From: Culex pipiens pallens
Taxonomy: Eukaryota > Arthropoda > Insecta > Diptera > Culicidae
Assembly (NCBI RefSeq): GCF_016801865.2
Contig: NC_068939.1
Span: forward strand, 744,001-808,000
Length of the DNA: 64,000 nt
Reading direction: 5' to 3'
Positions 1-12,060 of this stretch are shown here, piece after piece (position 1 is the stretch's first letter; each line of letters opens with the position of its first letter). The position numbers and the translations under genes were made by a program. The notes below the pieces were generated by a model that was not told the origin of the DNA, made no database searches, and saw only the letters and a program-made list of their open reading frames with translations.

Positions 1-75
1 AAATTGCAAATAATTGCAAAAATACAAAAACACAAAAATTACACAATTATCAAAAATTACACAAATTCAATAAAA

Positions 76-652
76 TCGACGGTAACATTTCAAAAGGCAT
101 CATGTACATTTTGACACTTTCTGGGTTATTGCATATTCTGAAAGTACTCCTAATAAGCTACCTCTCCACCAAAAATGAGCAAAAGTTACTTCAGTAAAGT
201 CTGTTTAATAATGATTTTAAATAAAGTAACATAAACAAAATCTCTGCCATCAGCAGTCCCTGTTTATATAGCCCTGTCAAACTGTCAAACAAAAGACTAC
301 ATGAACCTCGTGACGAAAAAAAAGCAACATGAACAAAGCGCCATGTACATTCGGCGAAGAAAAACGAATCATAACAAAGCGTCCCCCTCAATGACAGCAG
401 GGTGATATAGACGTTGGTGATTTCAAAAGAAGTTATGTTTGTTTTTCTCATATAAAATTACGGAAATAGTGTTTTATTGAATTTGGATGATCAAGTATCA
501 ATAAAAGCAACGTTTTTCATCGTTTATAACCATTAGAACATCTTATTTTGCTTTTATATTAAAATGGGAATTGAAAATGGATGCTCAACATTCAAATGCG
601 TTTTTCTCAAAACGCATGGTTTGTACATGATGCTTTTTGAAATGTTGGCGTC
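76..652. repeat. Left inverted arm, possible self-contained MITE
   Basis: It begins TCGACGGTAACATTTCAAAA and ends near 652 with the diverged inverse (TTTTTGAAATGTTGGCGTCGA), giving terminal inverted repeats of about 28 bp around a 577-bp unit. No open frame of interest. Confidence 0.6.
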
Positions 653-1248
653 GAAATAACGAAAATTATTGTACGATCAGTTCCTAGCTGGACTCGGTCA
701 CTGGAAACGACCGGCGACTCAGTGACCGACGAAATAGGCGGCGGGCCAGATGCGGGCATAAAAATGTCAAAATCTCTTCCCCCCTCACTTCGTCTCACCA
801 TCCAGCTGCAGCTTTGTTGACAAACAAACGGAGCACGCGGTCGCATGATGGCGTCATCGAGCCAGAATTAGGGGTGATCATGTGATTAAAAATGAAAGTT
901 TTTTCAAGAAAAATAATATTTTTCCGACCGAATAAAAAAATTGCGAGCATGCTCAAACAATTTTCCCTGATGTCGGAGAAGTGATAAAAAAGCAAAATTT
1001 TAATCCATAATTTTTCTATAAATTGAATTTTTCACTCCAACTGGGAACCCCTAGGTCTATCCACGACCGTTTCCAATGACCGTGAGAAGATGCCAGAAAA
1101 TCCAGCTACGAGCTAAATCCACAATACCAAATGACAAAAAAAATACGCAAATGCCCAAAATTCAAAAAATAAAAATATCAAAATTTTATATTTTTTATTT
1201 TTTTATATTTTTTTCATTTAATCATCAATATGACGAAAATGACGAAAT

Positions 1249-1392
1249 CTGGAGTTATTTTTAAAAAAGATCCAATAAACCAAATTTTCAGTTTTTGCTT
1301 TTTGGGTGTTTTTAAATACTCCTGACTAAAGGCTGATTCCTGACTAAACTGAAAATGTGGTTTATTGGACCTTTTTAAAAAAAAAACTCCAG
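1249..1392. repeat. Foldback repeat, CTGGAG...AGGTCCAATAAAC family
   Basis: It starts CTGGAG and ends CTCCAG. The arms contain ATCCAATAAACC and GGTTTATTGGACC separated by about 60 bp. Related inverted repeats with the same subterminal AGGTCC(A/T)ATAAAC box occur at 6479, 10473, 51687 and 55835. It is nested inside the 76-2665 element. Confidence 0.7.
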
Positions 1393-2665
1393 AAATAGAT
1401 CAAAATTACTAAAATGACCCAAAAGGCTAAATTGGCCAAAATGAACAATGGCAAAAATTTCAAAGATGATAAAAACACAGAGAACAGATGTACATCTAGG
1501 CTCGAACTTGTGTGTAAACACTGCAGCACTCACAAAATGTGTTGCATACAATCTTGCATCAAAGAAATTAGGGTGTAAAGGATACGCTTGGCGGCGCCAC
1601 CATCGCAGCTGAGATTACTTGACTTAACAATGTAGAATGGCTCAATAATTTCATCCGAAAAATAATATTTTCCTCGTTTATAAACTAAATTCATTTCAGT
1701 ACAATTTCAATTGACTGCAAATAATGCAAAAATGCATTAACATTAACAAAAACATAGCAGAAAACTTGTTTAAAAAATATTTTTTTGAACGATAGCTTAA
1801 AATAGTACCTTTCCACATGTTAACTCTGATTTCGTTTTGTTTACCTTCACAGCTGATTTTGTTATTTTCTTTCGCGCGTAAAATCGTACCCCTACGATGA
1901 AGGACAGTCAGACATTGGTCTGATGTCGTTCGTTCGGAATGTTTTGTGCAGTGAATGGATGGTCCAACGTTCTGCTACTGTAGGTCATCATGATTTTTGA
2001 AGTGGCGCTATCTAGGCGGATGATGCACACCCTAGCTCTTTTCAACGTATCTTGGTTTGAATTTTTACACACGTTTCTCGATGCTTTTTGTTCAGTGATG
2101 TACATCTGTTCATCATGTACAAACCATGCGTTTTGAGAAAAACGCATTTGAATGTTGAGCATCCATTTTCAATTCCCATTTTAATATAAAAGCAAAATAA
2201 GATGTTCTAATAATAACAAACGATGAAAAACGTTGCTTTTATTGATACTTGATCATCCAAATTCAATAAAACATCATTTCCGTAATTTTATTTGTGTAAA
2301 ACAAACATAACTCCTTTTGAAATCACCAACGTCTATATCACCCTGCTGTCATTGAGGGGGCGCTTTGTTATGTTTCTTTTTTCTTCGCCAAATGTACATG
2401 GCGCTTTGTTCATGATGCTTTTTTTCGTCACGAGGTTTATGTAGTCTTTTGTTTGACAGGTTGACAGGGCTATATAAACAGGGACTGCTGATGGCAGAGA
2501 TTTTGTTTATGTTACTTTATTAAAAATCATGATTAAACAGACTTTACTGAAGTAACTTTTGCCCATTTTTGGTGGAGAGGTAGCTTATTAGGAGTACTTT
2601 CAGAATATGCAATAACCCAGAAAGTGTCAAAATGTACATGATGCCTTTTGAAATGTTACCGTCGA

Positions 2666-2834
2666 ATTATGCATGATTTTTGATAAGGGTGTGCTAGCCC
2701 CCTGCAAAGGACGCAGCCAAAACGTCAGTGAACCTCGAAGGAATGCCTTGTTTACAAAAATAGTGCGGTGCGTATTTTGGTTTCACGTGCCTGCATGCGG
2801 TCGGTTCGTCGAAGTTTAATAATCCGGCAAAACG
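2666..2834 (+). promoter_or_regulatory. KRI1 5' flank and 5' UTR
   Basis: This 169-bp interval separates the end of the long-arm element from the KRI1 start codon, so the promoter must lie here or inside the right arm. No TATA box is visible in the interval itself; the nearest is at 2471-2478 in the arm. The transcription start is not known. Confidence 0.35.
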
Positions 2835-5417
2835 ATGGGGAAAATTCCGTTGTTTCACGAGTCTGACCAGGAAGAGGAGGAACAGATTGGATTCCAGACG
2901 AACAAGAGCTACGCCAAGCACTACGACGAGTTTCGCCGGAAGGAGGTTCTTGGGCAGTGTGAGTCGAGTTTTTGGATGTGGGACTACGTGGATATTTATT
3001 GAGGTTTTTTTTGTGTGATTTTGTTGCAGTGAAAAATCTAGAACAGGAAGATGAATCGTCGTCCAGCGAGGATGAAACGACCGACGAGGAGGTTGTGGAT
3101 GCGGAATTTGACAAGGTAGGTTTGTGATTTTGCCTTTATCAAGAATTATCATTAAATTTAGTTCTTATCCAACAGGAATTCTTCCGAACGTTGGCATATC
3201 TGAAGCGACGTGATCCGGCCAAGTACAAGGAAAAGCCGGCGTTCTTCGAGCATGTCAAACCGGTCGAGGAGGTTGCGCTGGAAAAGCGCAAGAAAAAGGA
3301 GAAACCGATGACCCTGAAGGATTACGAGCGGAAGGTGATGCTGGAAAAGGGTGGCATATTCGAGGACGAAGAAGAGCTGGCGAGGCCGAGGGCCGAATCG
3401 CCGTCGCTGGTGCAACAGCAGGAAGAGCTTAAAGATGAAATTAAGCAAGCGCTGAGCAAGATCGATACGGACGACGACGAGGACGAGCAAGATGCCAAGG
3501 GTGGCCTGCTGAAGGAACGGAGCAAGAGCAAGGACGAAACCGAGCGCGAACAGGCCGATTATTTGCTGTGGCTCGCGGACAAAAAGAGCAAGGAGCCTCC
3601 TTCGGAAGAGGTGAAACCGCTGGAACCGCTGAAGGATTTTTGGAGCAGCAAACATCTGTCCAAGGAGGATGCGTTTCTAAAGGATTATATCTTGAATAAA
3701 CGGTTCGTCGACAATTCAGGGGACATTCCAACTTACGAAGATATCGTGGCAACTTCGGAAGACGAGGAAGAACTGGAAAAGCAGGAAGAATACGAGAGAC
3801 GGTACAACTTCCGGTTTGAGGAACCCGACTCAGAATTTGTCAAACGATACCCACGTAACGTCGAGGAATCGGTTCGTATCGAGCGCAACAAACGCAAAGA
3901 ACAACGGCAGGCTCTCAAGGAACGAAAGCAACGCGAAAAAGAGCAACAAAAGCGAGAACTTGAAGAACTGAAGGCGATCAAGCTTCAGGAAATCAAAGAA
4001 CGGATTCAGAAACTGAAGGAGATCGCCGCCACGGACAATATGGCCATCAAGGAGGAGGATCTGGAGTCCGACTTTGATCCGGACGAGCATGATCGCAGGA
4101 TGCAACGGATGTTTGACGACGAGTACTACGGCGTTGATGAAGGTGACCAGAAGCCGGAATTTCCCGATCTTGACGAAGAGTTGGGCATCGAAAATTACGA
4201 TCGCGAAAAGGGAGCAATCGCTGACGAGTTCGACGATGGGCCACACTGCGAGGACGATGACTTTGTGATGGATGCGGATTACGAGGAAAGTCAAGGCACA
4301 AAAGATCACAAAAAGGAGATGCAGGAAGAGTTGCTCGAAGCTACCAGCAGCAGAAAGAAAAAGAAGGGCAAAAAGATGTCTAAATTTGCCGAAGTTCTGC
4401 GAAAGGATAAGCCTCTATTTGATCCCGAGGATGAAAAGACGTACGGCCAATACATCGACGAGTACTACAAACTGGATTACGAGGACATTATCGGGGACAC
4501 TCCGTGCCGCTTCAAGTACGTCGAAACGGTTCCAAATGATTTCGGGCTGTCGGTTGAGGAAATCTTGATGGCAAACACGCGCGAGCTGAACCGCTGGGCA
4601 AGCGTAAAGAAGACCGTTCAGATACGACCGAAGTACACCGAGCTGGGTGAAATCGAGGTCTACAAGAGGAAGGCTCAGAATGAGTCTTTGAAGAAGAAGA
4701 TTTTGCCGAGTTTGTACAAGGATCAGGACGACAGGTATGTTTATGAAAATGTTTGTATTTTATACTTAATTGAAATAAAATGCTTATTTCAGTGAGGAGG
4801 ACGAAGAGGTCAAACAGAATAAGGTGACCAAATTTGTGGAGGATGAAAAACCAGCCGAGACGGATGAGACCAACCAAGCCAAGGACAAAAAGAAGAAGAA
4901 GAAAAAGAAGAAAGCGGTTGATGATAAGCCAAAAGACGAAGATGAGCAAGTCGTTGAAGAGGAGCCGGTTGATAAGAAAGTTGTCAGCACAGAAAATGAT
5001 GAAGAAGAGAAACAGGACCCTCCTGCGAAAAAATCCAAAAAGAAAAACAAGAGCAAAATCAATGACCAGCTGGAGGTCGATGATGGTGCGCCAACGGAAG
5101 CAGCCGATCACGCTGCTGAAGGTGGCCAGAAACGGAAGCTTCAAAGCGGTGACGATTCACTTTCTCAGCCGAAGAAAAAGAAGAGATTCGATAAGCACAA
5201 TAAGCACAGGACACCGGAAGGACCGGCGGCCAACGTGAGCGATAGTCGGCTGAGGGCGTTCGGAATTAATCCTAGGAAGTTCCACAATAAGATTAAATAT
5301 GGTGGCAAAAATAATCAGGAGTCGACAGAGTCACGTCAGAATGGGGGTCACGAGAAACAGAAGAAGAATTTTGGTAATCGAAATCAAAAGTTCAAGAAGA
5401 ATGGTTGGAAAAAGTAA
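2835..5417 (+). CDS. KRI1: KRI1 homologue, ribosome biogenesis factor
   Basis: Four exons, 2835-2958, 3030-3115, 3176-4734 and 4793-5417, join in frame to 797 residues; all introns (71, 60 and 58 bp) are GT-AG. KRI1 is a nucleolar protein that works with KRR1 in 18S rRNA processing and 40S subunit assembly. Evidence seen: the conserved N-terminal FFRTLAYLKRRDP block (about residues 72-84), the basic Kri1 core starting FRFEEPDSEF (about 282) followed by a long charged coiled-coil stretch, and the C-terminal Kri1 block (about 494-575) with IDEYYKLDYEDIIGD and RFKYVETVPNDFGL. The tail is a lysine-rich nucleolar-type region ending NGWKK. Acidic clusters are typical of the family. ATG 2835 gives MGKIPLFHESD, the expected start. 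The large third exon alone also opens upstream of its acceptor, but that is intron. Confidence 0.95.
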
Positions 5418-5479
5418 GCTTTGAGTTTGTAAAATTGTGTCGTTTGTCGATTCAAAAGCCATGTAAATAAGGATAAAAC

Positions 5480-5485
5480 AATAAA
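5480..5485 (+). terminator. KRI1 poly(A) signal AATAAA
   Basis: A canonical AATAAA lies 63 bp after the KRI1 stop codon. Confidence 0.7.
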
Positions 5486-5749
5486 ATTTCTCAAAAAAAA
5501 TATTTTGTTTACCTTCAGAAAAAGGACAATGCGCGCCTGTCATCATAGTCTGCCTGTCATCGACCATTGAACAAAGCAACCACTGTAGATTGTCCGACTG
5601 ACAGATCTTGCAAAAATTTAATAGGCGCTATTTTAAAGATGCACCACATTTTTTTATTTTTAAGGGTCAAGCACTACTCGATTCTCCTTCTTAAAAGCAG
5701 CTTCAAATTTTTTTTTTGTAATTTACTAAAAATAATTAAAAAAGTTAGC

Positions 5750-6014
5750 GTCGAAGTGTCTTGCCCCTCGCGTTTGTCAAAACTCAAGGTACGCAGCCAT
5801 CTCCCCCTTTGTGCTGGTCTGTCAACTCATCACATCAGCACTCAGCACTGGCTGCAACGTAACCAAAAGGCTTGTGAAGTGTGTGGTGAGCTCATTTTGT
5901 TGGATTTTAAGCAGTTTTCGTCGCTTTTCGTCCATCAAAAGTGTACAAAATGGATTGCGAGTCGTTCGTGCATCACGGCCACTAGGATTCCCGTCCTGTT
6001 TGGCTGGATTTCAG
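5750..6014 (+). other. Candidate noncoding exon with consensus splice donor
   Basis: A locally GC-richer block ends TTTCAG|GTGAGT at 6014/6015, a near-perfect donor. It has no coding similarity I recognise. The only downstream + strand gene is IAP1, 22 kb away, whose 5' UTR appears to begin at a splice acceptor (27723/27724). It could therefore be a distal first exon of IAP1, or chance. Confidence 0.25.
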
Positions 6015-6478
6015 GTGAGTTTAGGAAAAAATAGAAATTATCTTGGGGTGGGGGAAATTAAATGACTTGCCTCAGGAATCCCACAATGAGATCAGCACGC
6101 TGCCACGTCTGAAAAGTACCGTAGGAGGTCCAATTGCGGGAATATAAATTCTACAGCTTGAATTGTTAGCTCAAGTGTTTTGAAGCAAATTACTAAAATA
6201 CGGTTGAACATAATGGAAAAATCCCAAATGATGAAAAACTTCCAACATGTGCAGTTATGGGACCACCTACGGTAGGAATCGCCCTCCCTTGCAGGGTCAT
6301 TGGATTTAAGTGCGGAGAGAAGAAGAAAAAGAAACAGGAAATCGCAAAATGAGACTGTAGTTGTGATCTGGGTGGTATTTTCAGTTGGTATTGGTGAATA
6401 ATCTTAAATGTTGACATATGGTAGGGATGTCCATGTTTTTAGCAGCATTTTTAAATACAGCGATTTCTGATGTTCACA

Positions 6479-6638
6479 AAATATATCTTGACTTTTTTTT
6501 GATAAGGTCCTATAAACAAATGTAAACATTGAGTGTATCCCTTTCACACCTTATGTCAAAGTCCATCGGAGTAAGCGGGATACACTCAATGTTTACATTT
6601 GTTTATTGGACCTTATCAAAAAAAAGTCAAGATATATA
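6479..6638. repeat. Near-perfect foldback element, about 160 bp
   Basis: The arms starting ATATATCTTGACTTTTTTTT and containing GATAAGGTCCTATAAACAAA pair almost completely with their complement ending at 6638 (TTATCAAAAAAAAGTCAAGA). The arms are about 65 bp and the loop about 30 bp. It shares the AGGTCC-ATAAAC box with the other foldbacks here, and its loop words (TTCACACCTTATGT) recur inverted near 24170. Confidence 0.8.
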
Positions 6639-6837
6639 TTTTGTTTATTTTTTGCCAACTAATTTAAACTTACTCCAACTAATAAGCTCTCTTATTTCGA
6701 CGCTTTAAGGTTTCATGGTTTTGACAGCTGTCAGTCATTCCAATTAACGAATTTGAAAGCAGTTACATTAGAATTGAAAAATCTGTTGTGGAACAATCAG
6801 TGTCACAAAATGCATTATTACAGCTGTGCACTGTTAA

Positions 6838-6918
6838 TTCTCGATTAAATTTTCAAAAAGCCCTATCTGCATAGGAAACCCATGAGGGATAGGTTGTTTT
6901 GAAAATTTAATCTAGAAC
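6838..6918. repeat. Short hairpin repeat, about 28-bp arms
   Basis: GATTAAATTTTCAAAA at 6843 pairs with TTTTGAAAATTTAATC ending near 6912, with CCCTATC/GATAGG extending the stem. Small MITE remnant or stand-alone foldback. Confidence 0.55.
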
Positions 6919-9060
6919 TATCCAACATTCGTCGTTAACATTTAAATAGCGCTATGTCTCATTTATTCTTTGTATGCGGTCCATAATGAAATGCTAGCTA
7001 CGAATTATCATTGAAATTCTTTATGAAAATAACTTTTTTTTTCGTTGTGTTACGGCTTTTTGATCTGTGATCCCATTTTTTTTCTTTTGAAAGAAGTTCA
7101 ATTTGATTTTGTAGTATTATAACAATGTAGGTATAGTTAGTACAAGTTAGTTCATTGAAAATTTAAATTTTATCTAAATCCCCCTTCCCAAATTTTCAAG
7201 GGGATTAAAACTTGAAATAAAATTGAAAACAAAAATACAACTTAAAGACCTAAACGACGTTCACGCACAATCCCTTTCAACGCAAAAGAAAGTTTATGTC
7301 GGCGCGGTCCCCACTGAAAACTTCTGTTTTGTTTTTCTCCGTCTGGGCATCATTTTTCAATTTGCTTTATTTTGTGCAAAATGGGGCCATAGTTTGCCGA
7401 CTGGGACGAACAAAAACTGACGACTTGCAGCTGAAAATAACGCACTCAACTCCGTATTTTTAGCCCACTCGTGCGGCTCCCCCGCTCGCAGTCTGGAGCA
7501 GCACACTCCCAACCCAAAGGGCCCTACCCCGTATTGAGACTTTCCTCGTGCCTAAATCGTACAACATAGAACATGAGTTAGTCTCTTTTCTTATTTTTTA
7601 TAAAGATGGCTTTCAAAACTGTTTACCGCCAGCATTCCAAAGTTTTGAGTCCATTGAATGAACTCATGGTTCTTTTTTTCCAGCAGCGTTGCTCACATTA
7701 TGACCAGTCAAGCAAGTTTCGTCCGTCGAATCGCGTTTGACGAGCTGGCGTCGGTTTCGGTTGTGGTCACTTTTGCGGTTCGCGGAAACCGTGAATGTTG
7801 TCATCAGTCAGAAATGGCTTCGTCGCCATTTTCGGATCAACTGTGTAAATGGAATTGTGTTTAGCGTGTTGTTTCATTACTTTATTACATTGTGAGTTCA
7901 CTTCACAGTTGCATCGTTGCTGAGCCTAGTCTGGTTCTTCAACGCCTACAAATATGCGCTATTCAACAGCGTCTTGGGAGCCCTCCCGCGCACTTTTCCA
8001 GAATATATTAAAAAAAAAAAATACAATTTCATGATTAGCATCGCCCTGTGCTCGCGCCTCCGCAGCGCAGCTTCGACGAGAGCCCTTTGTGGTCTTCTCG
8101 TTACAGCCTTTTGAGACAGCCTTCAGCGATGTGGAAGGTACAAGTCGTGCGGTCGAAACCTTCTCACGGTTGTGCGGCTTCTCTTGGATCTCTCGGCATC
8201 GATCGGTAGGTCCGTGGCCTCCATTCGCGCGCGCCCGATTACTATACTTGGGCAGAATCGCTCCGCTTGGGCACCCCCGCGAGACAGGTATTGTGTTCGG
8301 CCCGGAAAGTTAATGCTATTTTCGTGCTAGAGCTCGAGCGCGCACCAGCAAGGTGTTAATTGGCTCCTCGGGCAAAATTGGTCCGATACTAACGAATAGA
8401 CAAATCTTTGGCACTTTTGAAAGAGAAGGAGGTGGGGGTGGAGTCCCTACAGAGTCAGAGTCCGCCTGTTCATAATAATGTTTATAGTTTTATTTCTTCG
8501 CTTTCCATGGGTCTCAAGTTGCCGTTGTTGTTGATTCGATTGGATCTCGCCGTCTTCGTCGGGAGTTTACCCCAGCGTGCTGTTATTATTCTTATTTTGA
8601 CTTTTAGTGCATTCCAAAGCGTTTTTGATTACCATCTCTCGCTTCTGCCCTCCCTTGGACCATCGTCGGTTGTGTTTACTTGCATAAGCCCAACCGCACG
8701 GCCCTTCAAGTGTTGGTCGCCTCTTCTCTCTCTCACGGATGCCGAGTTTCCTCTCGCTTCTGCTGGATCCGATCGGCGGGATTCTGATGCTGCGAAGCAC
8801 TGTGGGAAGAAGAGAAGCAGCAAAAACACAGGGAACTACCGCCGCGCCATCATGTTTTTGTTGTGTGTTCCCTCGCGCTGCACCTCCGTGTCTGGCGTCT
8901 TACTCCGGGGCTTGCAGGGCTTGTTGAGAGTATAGGAGAGGTTCTTCGGAATCACCGCGGGTTCGGAGAACGACTTCGACTTGGGCGGGTAAAAGGCCTG
9001 TGTTGGGACGGTATTTTTACTCGATTATCTTTACACAGCCTTTACAGCTTATAACCGTAT
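6919..9060. other. No gene recognised; GC-richer island from about 7.4 kb
   Basis: Short open frames occur on both strands, but none resembles a known protein and none has consistent splice sites plus codon bias. From about 7400 to 9050 the base composition is clearly richer in G+C than its surroundings, which in this gene-poor interval could mark regulatory DNA or untranslated exons of IAP1. No repeat structure is evident by eye. Confidence 0.4.
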
Positions 9061-10472
9061 TGGTCTCATTGAATCCTTTCTGGCGTTCCAAAAGTATCTA
9101 TTAAAAACATTAAGTATTGTTAAGGTCGTAAATGGTGTCATCTACGATTAGATTAAAGACTTTTAATAGTGGTTCTCGATTTAGAGCTAAGAAATACTAA
9201 ATCGAAATTAAAAATAAATCGCGATATGCCAAATGCTTCTAAAAAAAGGAAAAACGACATTTTGGATTGATGCATTCTCAATAGACAAATCCAGCGAAAG
9301 CTCAACGCTGCTTTTTGATGGTGAGAGATTTGACAGCTCCCATACTAAATGTCTCGATTTTCATACTTTTTGTTAATTTTCTTTTAAAATAAAATACTCA
9401 ACATATGAAAATTATATTTTTTTGGTGCACAAAATTTCTGCTAAATCGAATGGTGTACTTATCTCGATTGCACATTTTTCGAACAGTTTTTATTTTAATA
9501 ACATTCTAGACACATTTTGTACACCTAATCAATCAATACTTTTATCATAAATATTAATTTTATTGCTTAAAAATCGAGTTTTGTTGAGCTCCCATATTCA
9601 AATACATGGAAGCTGTTATTTCTAACACCATTGGCCTCCTAGCGGCCATTTCAAACTGGATTCGTATATAAAAAAGTTTTTTTTTAACAAATATGGCCGA
9701 CAAAAAGCCGATTGTGAATGCTTCTTCTAACAGTAATTTAAAAGGTTATAAAAAAATATATTGATTAAAATCCGAAAGATTTTCCAAAAATAAAAATAAC
9801 CCTATCAACCCTATCAAAAGTTGTGAGCACTTAACCGTCGTTATACGGGCACTCGATAAAAAAAAATACGGAAAAATGGGGAAAACTTCAAGAATTTGAT
9901 CCCATCGGGAGAAAAACGGGAAAAACTTGAAAAATTAAAACTTTGTTTTAATTTTCCGTTTTTTGTTAAAATTAGCATTCACATATTTAGGGCGAATTAG
10001 ACAGTTCATAGGTAATTGCTAATAAATGATGAATGCATGAGAAAATAAATGCAATCGATTTTTTATAAAACAGTCTCAGTTTTGGAATCTTTTAAATATT
10101 TGGAATTTAAGATATTTTGAAAAGATTGTTCAAGAATCTTTCAACAGTAATTTACCTATACCTATGCCTATCAAAACGTGTTTTGACCAAATTGATATAA
10201 ATGTGTGTCATAAAACATCCTGATTTTATTTTTTTTATTTGTATGAAAATTATGCCCAACATAAGCCATTTTGCATCAATGGTTTCATCATACATGTCTC
10301 CAGACATATTTGGGGGCTGTCCATAGAAAAGAGAAGGGATTTTTTTTTATTGATTTGGTGTCTTAGGCAAAGTTGTAGGTTATATGTAGGACCATTAAAA
10401 AAAAATTATACACTCTAAAAAAAATACTACCCTTTTTTTTACATAAATTTTTATTACAAAAAAACTTGATTT
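9061..10472. other. AT-rich intergenic DNA with repeat remnants
   Basis: Homopolymer-rich, with no coding signal. The words around 9806-9835 (CCCTATCAAAAGTT, GAGCACTTAA) match the monomer of the tandem block at 15.8-16.6 kb, so a degraded copy of that family lies here. Confidence 0.45.
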
Positions 10473-10553
10473 CTAGAGTTTTTTTTGAATAGGTCCTATA
10501 AACATATAAAACACAATAGCTTATAGGTTCTTAAAAAAAAAAAAAAACTCTAG
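10473..10553. repeat. Short foldback, CTAGAG...CTCTAG
   Basis: It starts CTAGAGTTTTTTTTGAATAG and ends with the complementary A-run plus CTCTAG. The arms contain AGGTCCTATAAAC and TTATAGGTTC. This is an 81-bp internally shortened member of the same family as 1249-1392. Confidence 0.65.
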
Positions 10554-11739
10554 ATTTTGACAAACTTTACTACCTGCGATTTTTTTTGTGATATGTATTA
10601 AGTAGGTGGAACCTTTGAGCTATAAGGTATGACGGACGTTTTGCTTGTTGAAAATTTAAGAATTTTGAAATAATAGTGTTTTTTTTGGAAAGTATCGAAA
10701 ATGCACTCAATAAAAATTAAAAAAATCATGTTTAGATGTGAAATTGAATTCCAAATCGAAAAGTACTTTTTTGCCCCTGGGCCTTGTAAAGTCAAGGGGC
10801 ATGATTTGATCCTAGTGCATTAGTTAAAATTTGGGTATACATTCTTTTTTATAAGCACTATGGACACCACTTCATGCTACGAGAACTCGCTTTGTCGCAG
10901 CCCCAGGGCTTAAGCGTTGACCGATAAGCTGTCTTCGTGAACTAGGTAGTTCTCCGATAGTGAAAATATCACAATTGCACAAGACACCGCTGCTTTTGTG
11001 ACTTTTTCACTATCACAATGTGGGATATAGGTGGGACTTCAGGATAGTAAAATTGATTTGTTGCTTAGCATTAGCATTTAAAATAAATCTGTATGCTTTC
11101 CAAATCTATTTGATGATAAATTTAGTTGCAATTGTTAAGTTAGAGTAATGCTGTCAATAAACTTTGATTGATGTAGAATACTAGGCATTCTTTTATGTCA
11201 AATTGTCCATAGAGTCTCGATCAATCAATAATGTAATGATATCGGACAAAATTCGTTGATCTGTTGAACTACCGGTTTTCGGATTATGGTTGTATTGACC
11301 ATTGTTGCGAATCGAGGAACTACGGATCTTTTGACGTAAATGGTCATTTCTTTGTAAAATCGCGATTCTATCCTATTTGTATATCAGTTCACAAATTTGT
11401 ATTGTTTTTTGATAGAAGTAGTACTACAACAGTTAAAGGAACGTTTAGTTTTGAACATTAAGTTTAGAGGATTTTAGATTAAAATTTAGATTTTCAATCC
11501 AAAGTAGTTAGCAAATGAATATTTGGACTTAAATGAATAATTGAACATTTTGGACTTATGAATAACACACAACTGTGCATTTATTCTAGAGTCAGATCCA
11601 TACAGCGTCAGTGTTTATTTGGTCGAAGTGTACTAATTCATTGGCAGATCTGATTCTAGTTGTAATGTACGACAAGACTACTGACGGACGTGACAGGACG
11701 CCCAGTTTAAAAAAAAAAAAAAAAATCGAAAAGTACTTT
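10554..11739. other. No feature recognised
   Basis: AT-rich DNA with short spurious frames on both strands. I see no gene, RNA or clear repeat boundary. Confidence 0.35.
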
Positions 11740-12060
11740 TTCAGCACGAGTCGTACATTTATTTAACGAGGTTCACCGAGTTGGATAAATACGACGAGTG
11801 CTGAAAAAATCAAGTTTTGCAACGAGTTCCATGCAACATTTTTTGCAATTTCGAAAAACACCCATTGAGTGAAATTTTCAGTCGAATTTTCATGTATTTT
11901 GTCAGCAAATCGTTTAAATCAAAAAAATGTTGAAAAGTGTTACTTTTCGAAACAAGTGCTGAAAAGTTCAACTTTTCAGCACCCATTTCAGTGCTGAAAA
12001 GTAGAACTTTTCAGCATTTATTTTGAAAAGTGTTGCTATTCGATTTTGTTATTTTTGGTA
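11740..12060. repeat. Palindrome-rich repeat with CAGCAC / GTGCTG words
   Basis: A hairpin at about 11740-11811 has TTTTTCAGCAC pairing with GTGCTGAAAAA, with GTCGTA/TACGAC inside it. It is followed by several alternating copies of GCTGAAAAGT and ACTTTTCAGC. Non-coding. Confidence 0.5.

Larger units (their letters stand above)
76..2665. mobile_element. Element with long inverted arms (about 555 bp each)
   Basis: The sequence from 76 to about 632 is repeated in inverted orientation at about 2116-2665 with high identity and a few indels. Both outer ends carry the same terminal sequence, TCGACGGTAACATTTCAAAA. The central 1.4 kb is AT-rich and holds no credible transposase. Each arm contains a TATATAAA reading outward (263-270 on minus, 2471-2478 on plus). 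The left arm also ends internally (about 627-652) with a degenerate copy of the outer terminus, so 76-652 could be a complete smaller MITE, with the right arm a copy lacking its inner end. It is a foldback-type or MITE pair; no family name can be given. It stops 170 bp before the KRI1 ATG. Confidence 0.8.

Noticed and set aside
3158..3655. Long minus-strand frame over KRI1
   Set aside because: Antisense shadow of the KRI1 third exon; Leu/Phe-rich because the sense strand is Lys/Glu-rich. The other antisense frames between 2694 and 5144 are the same.
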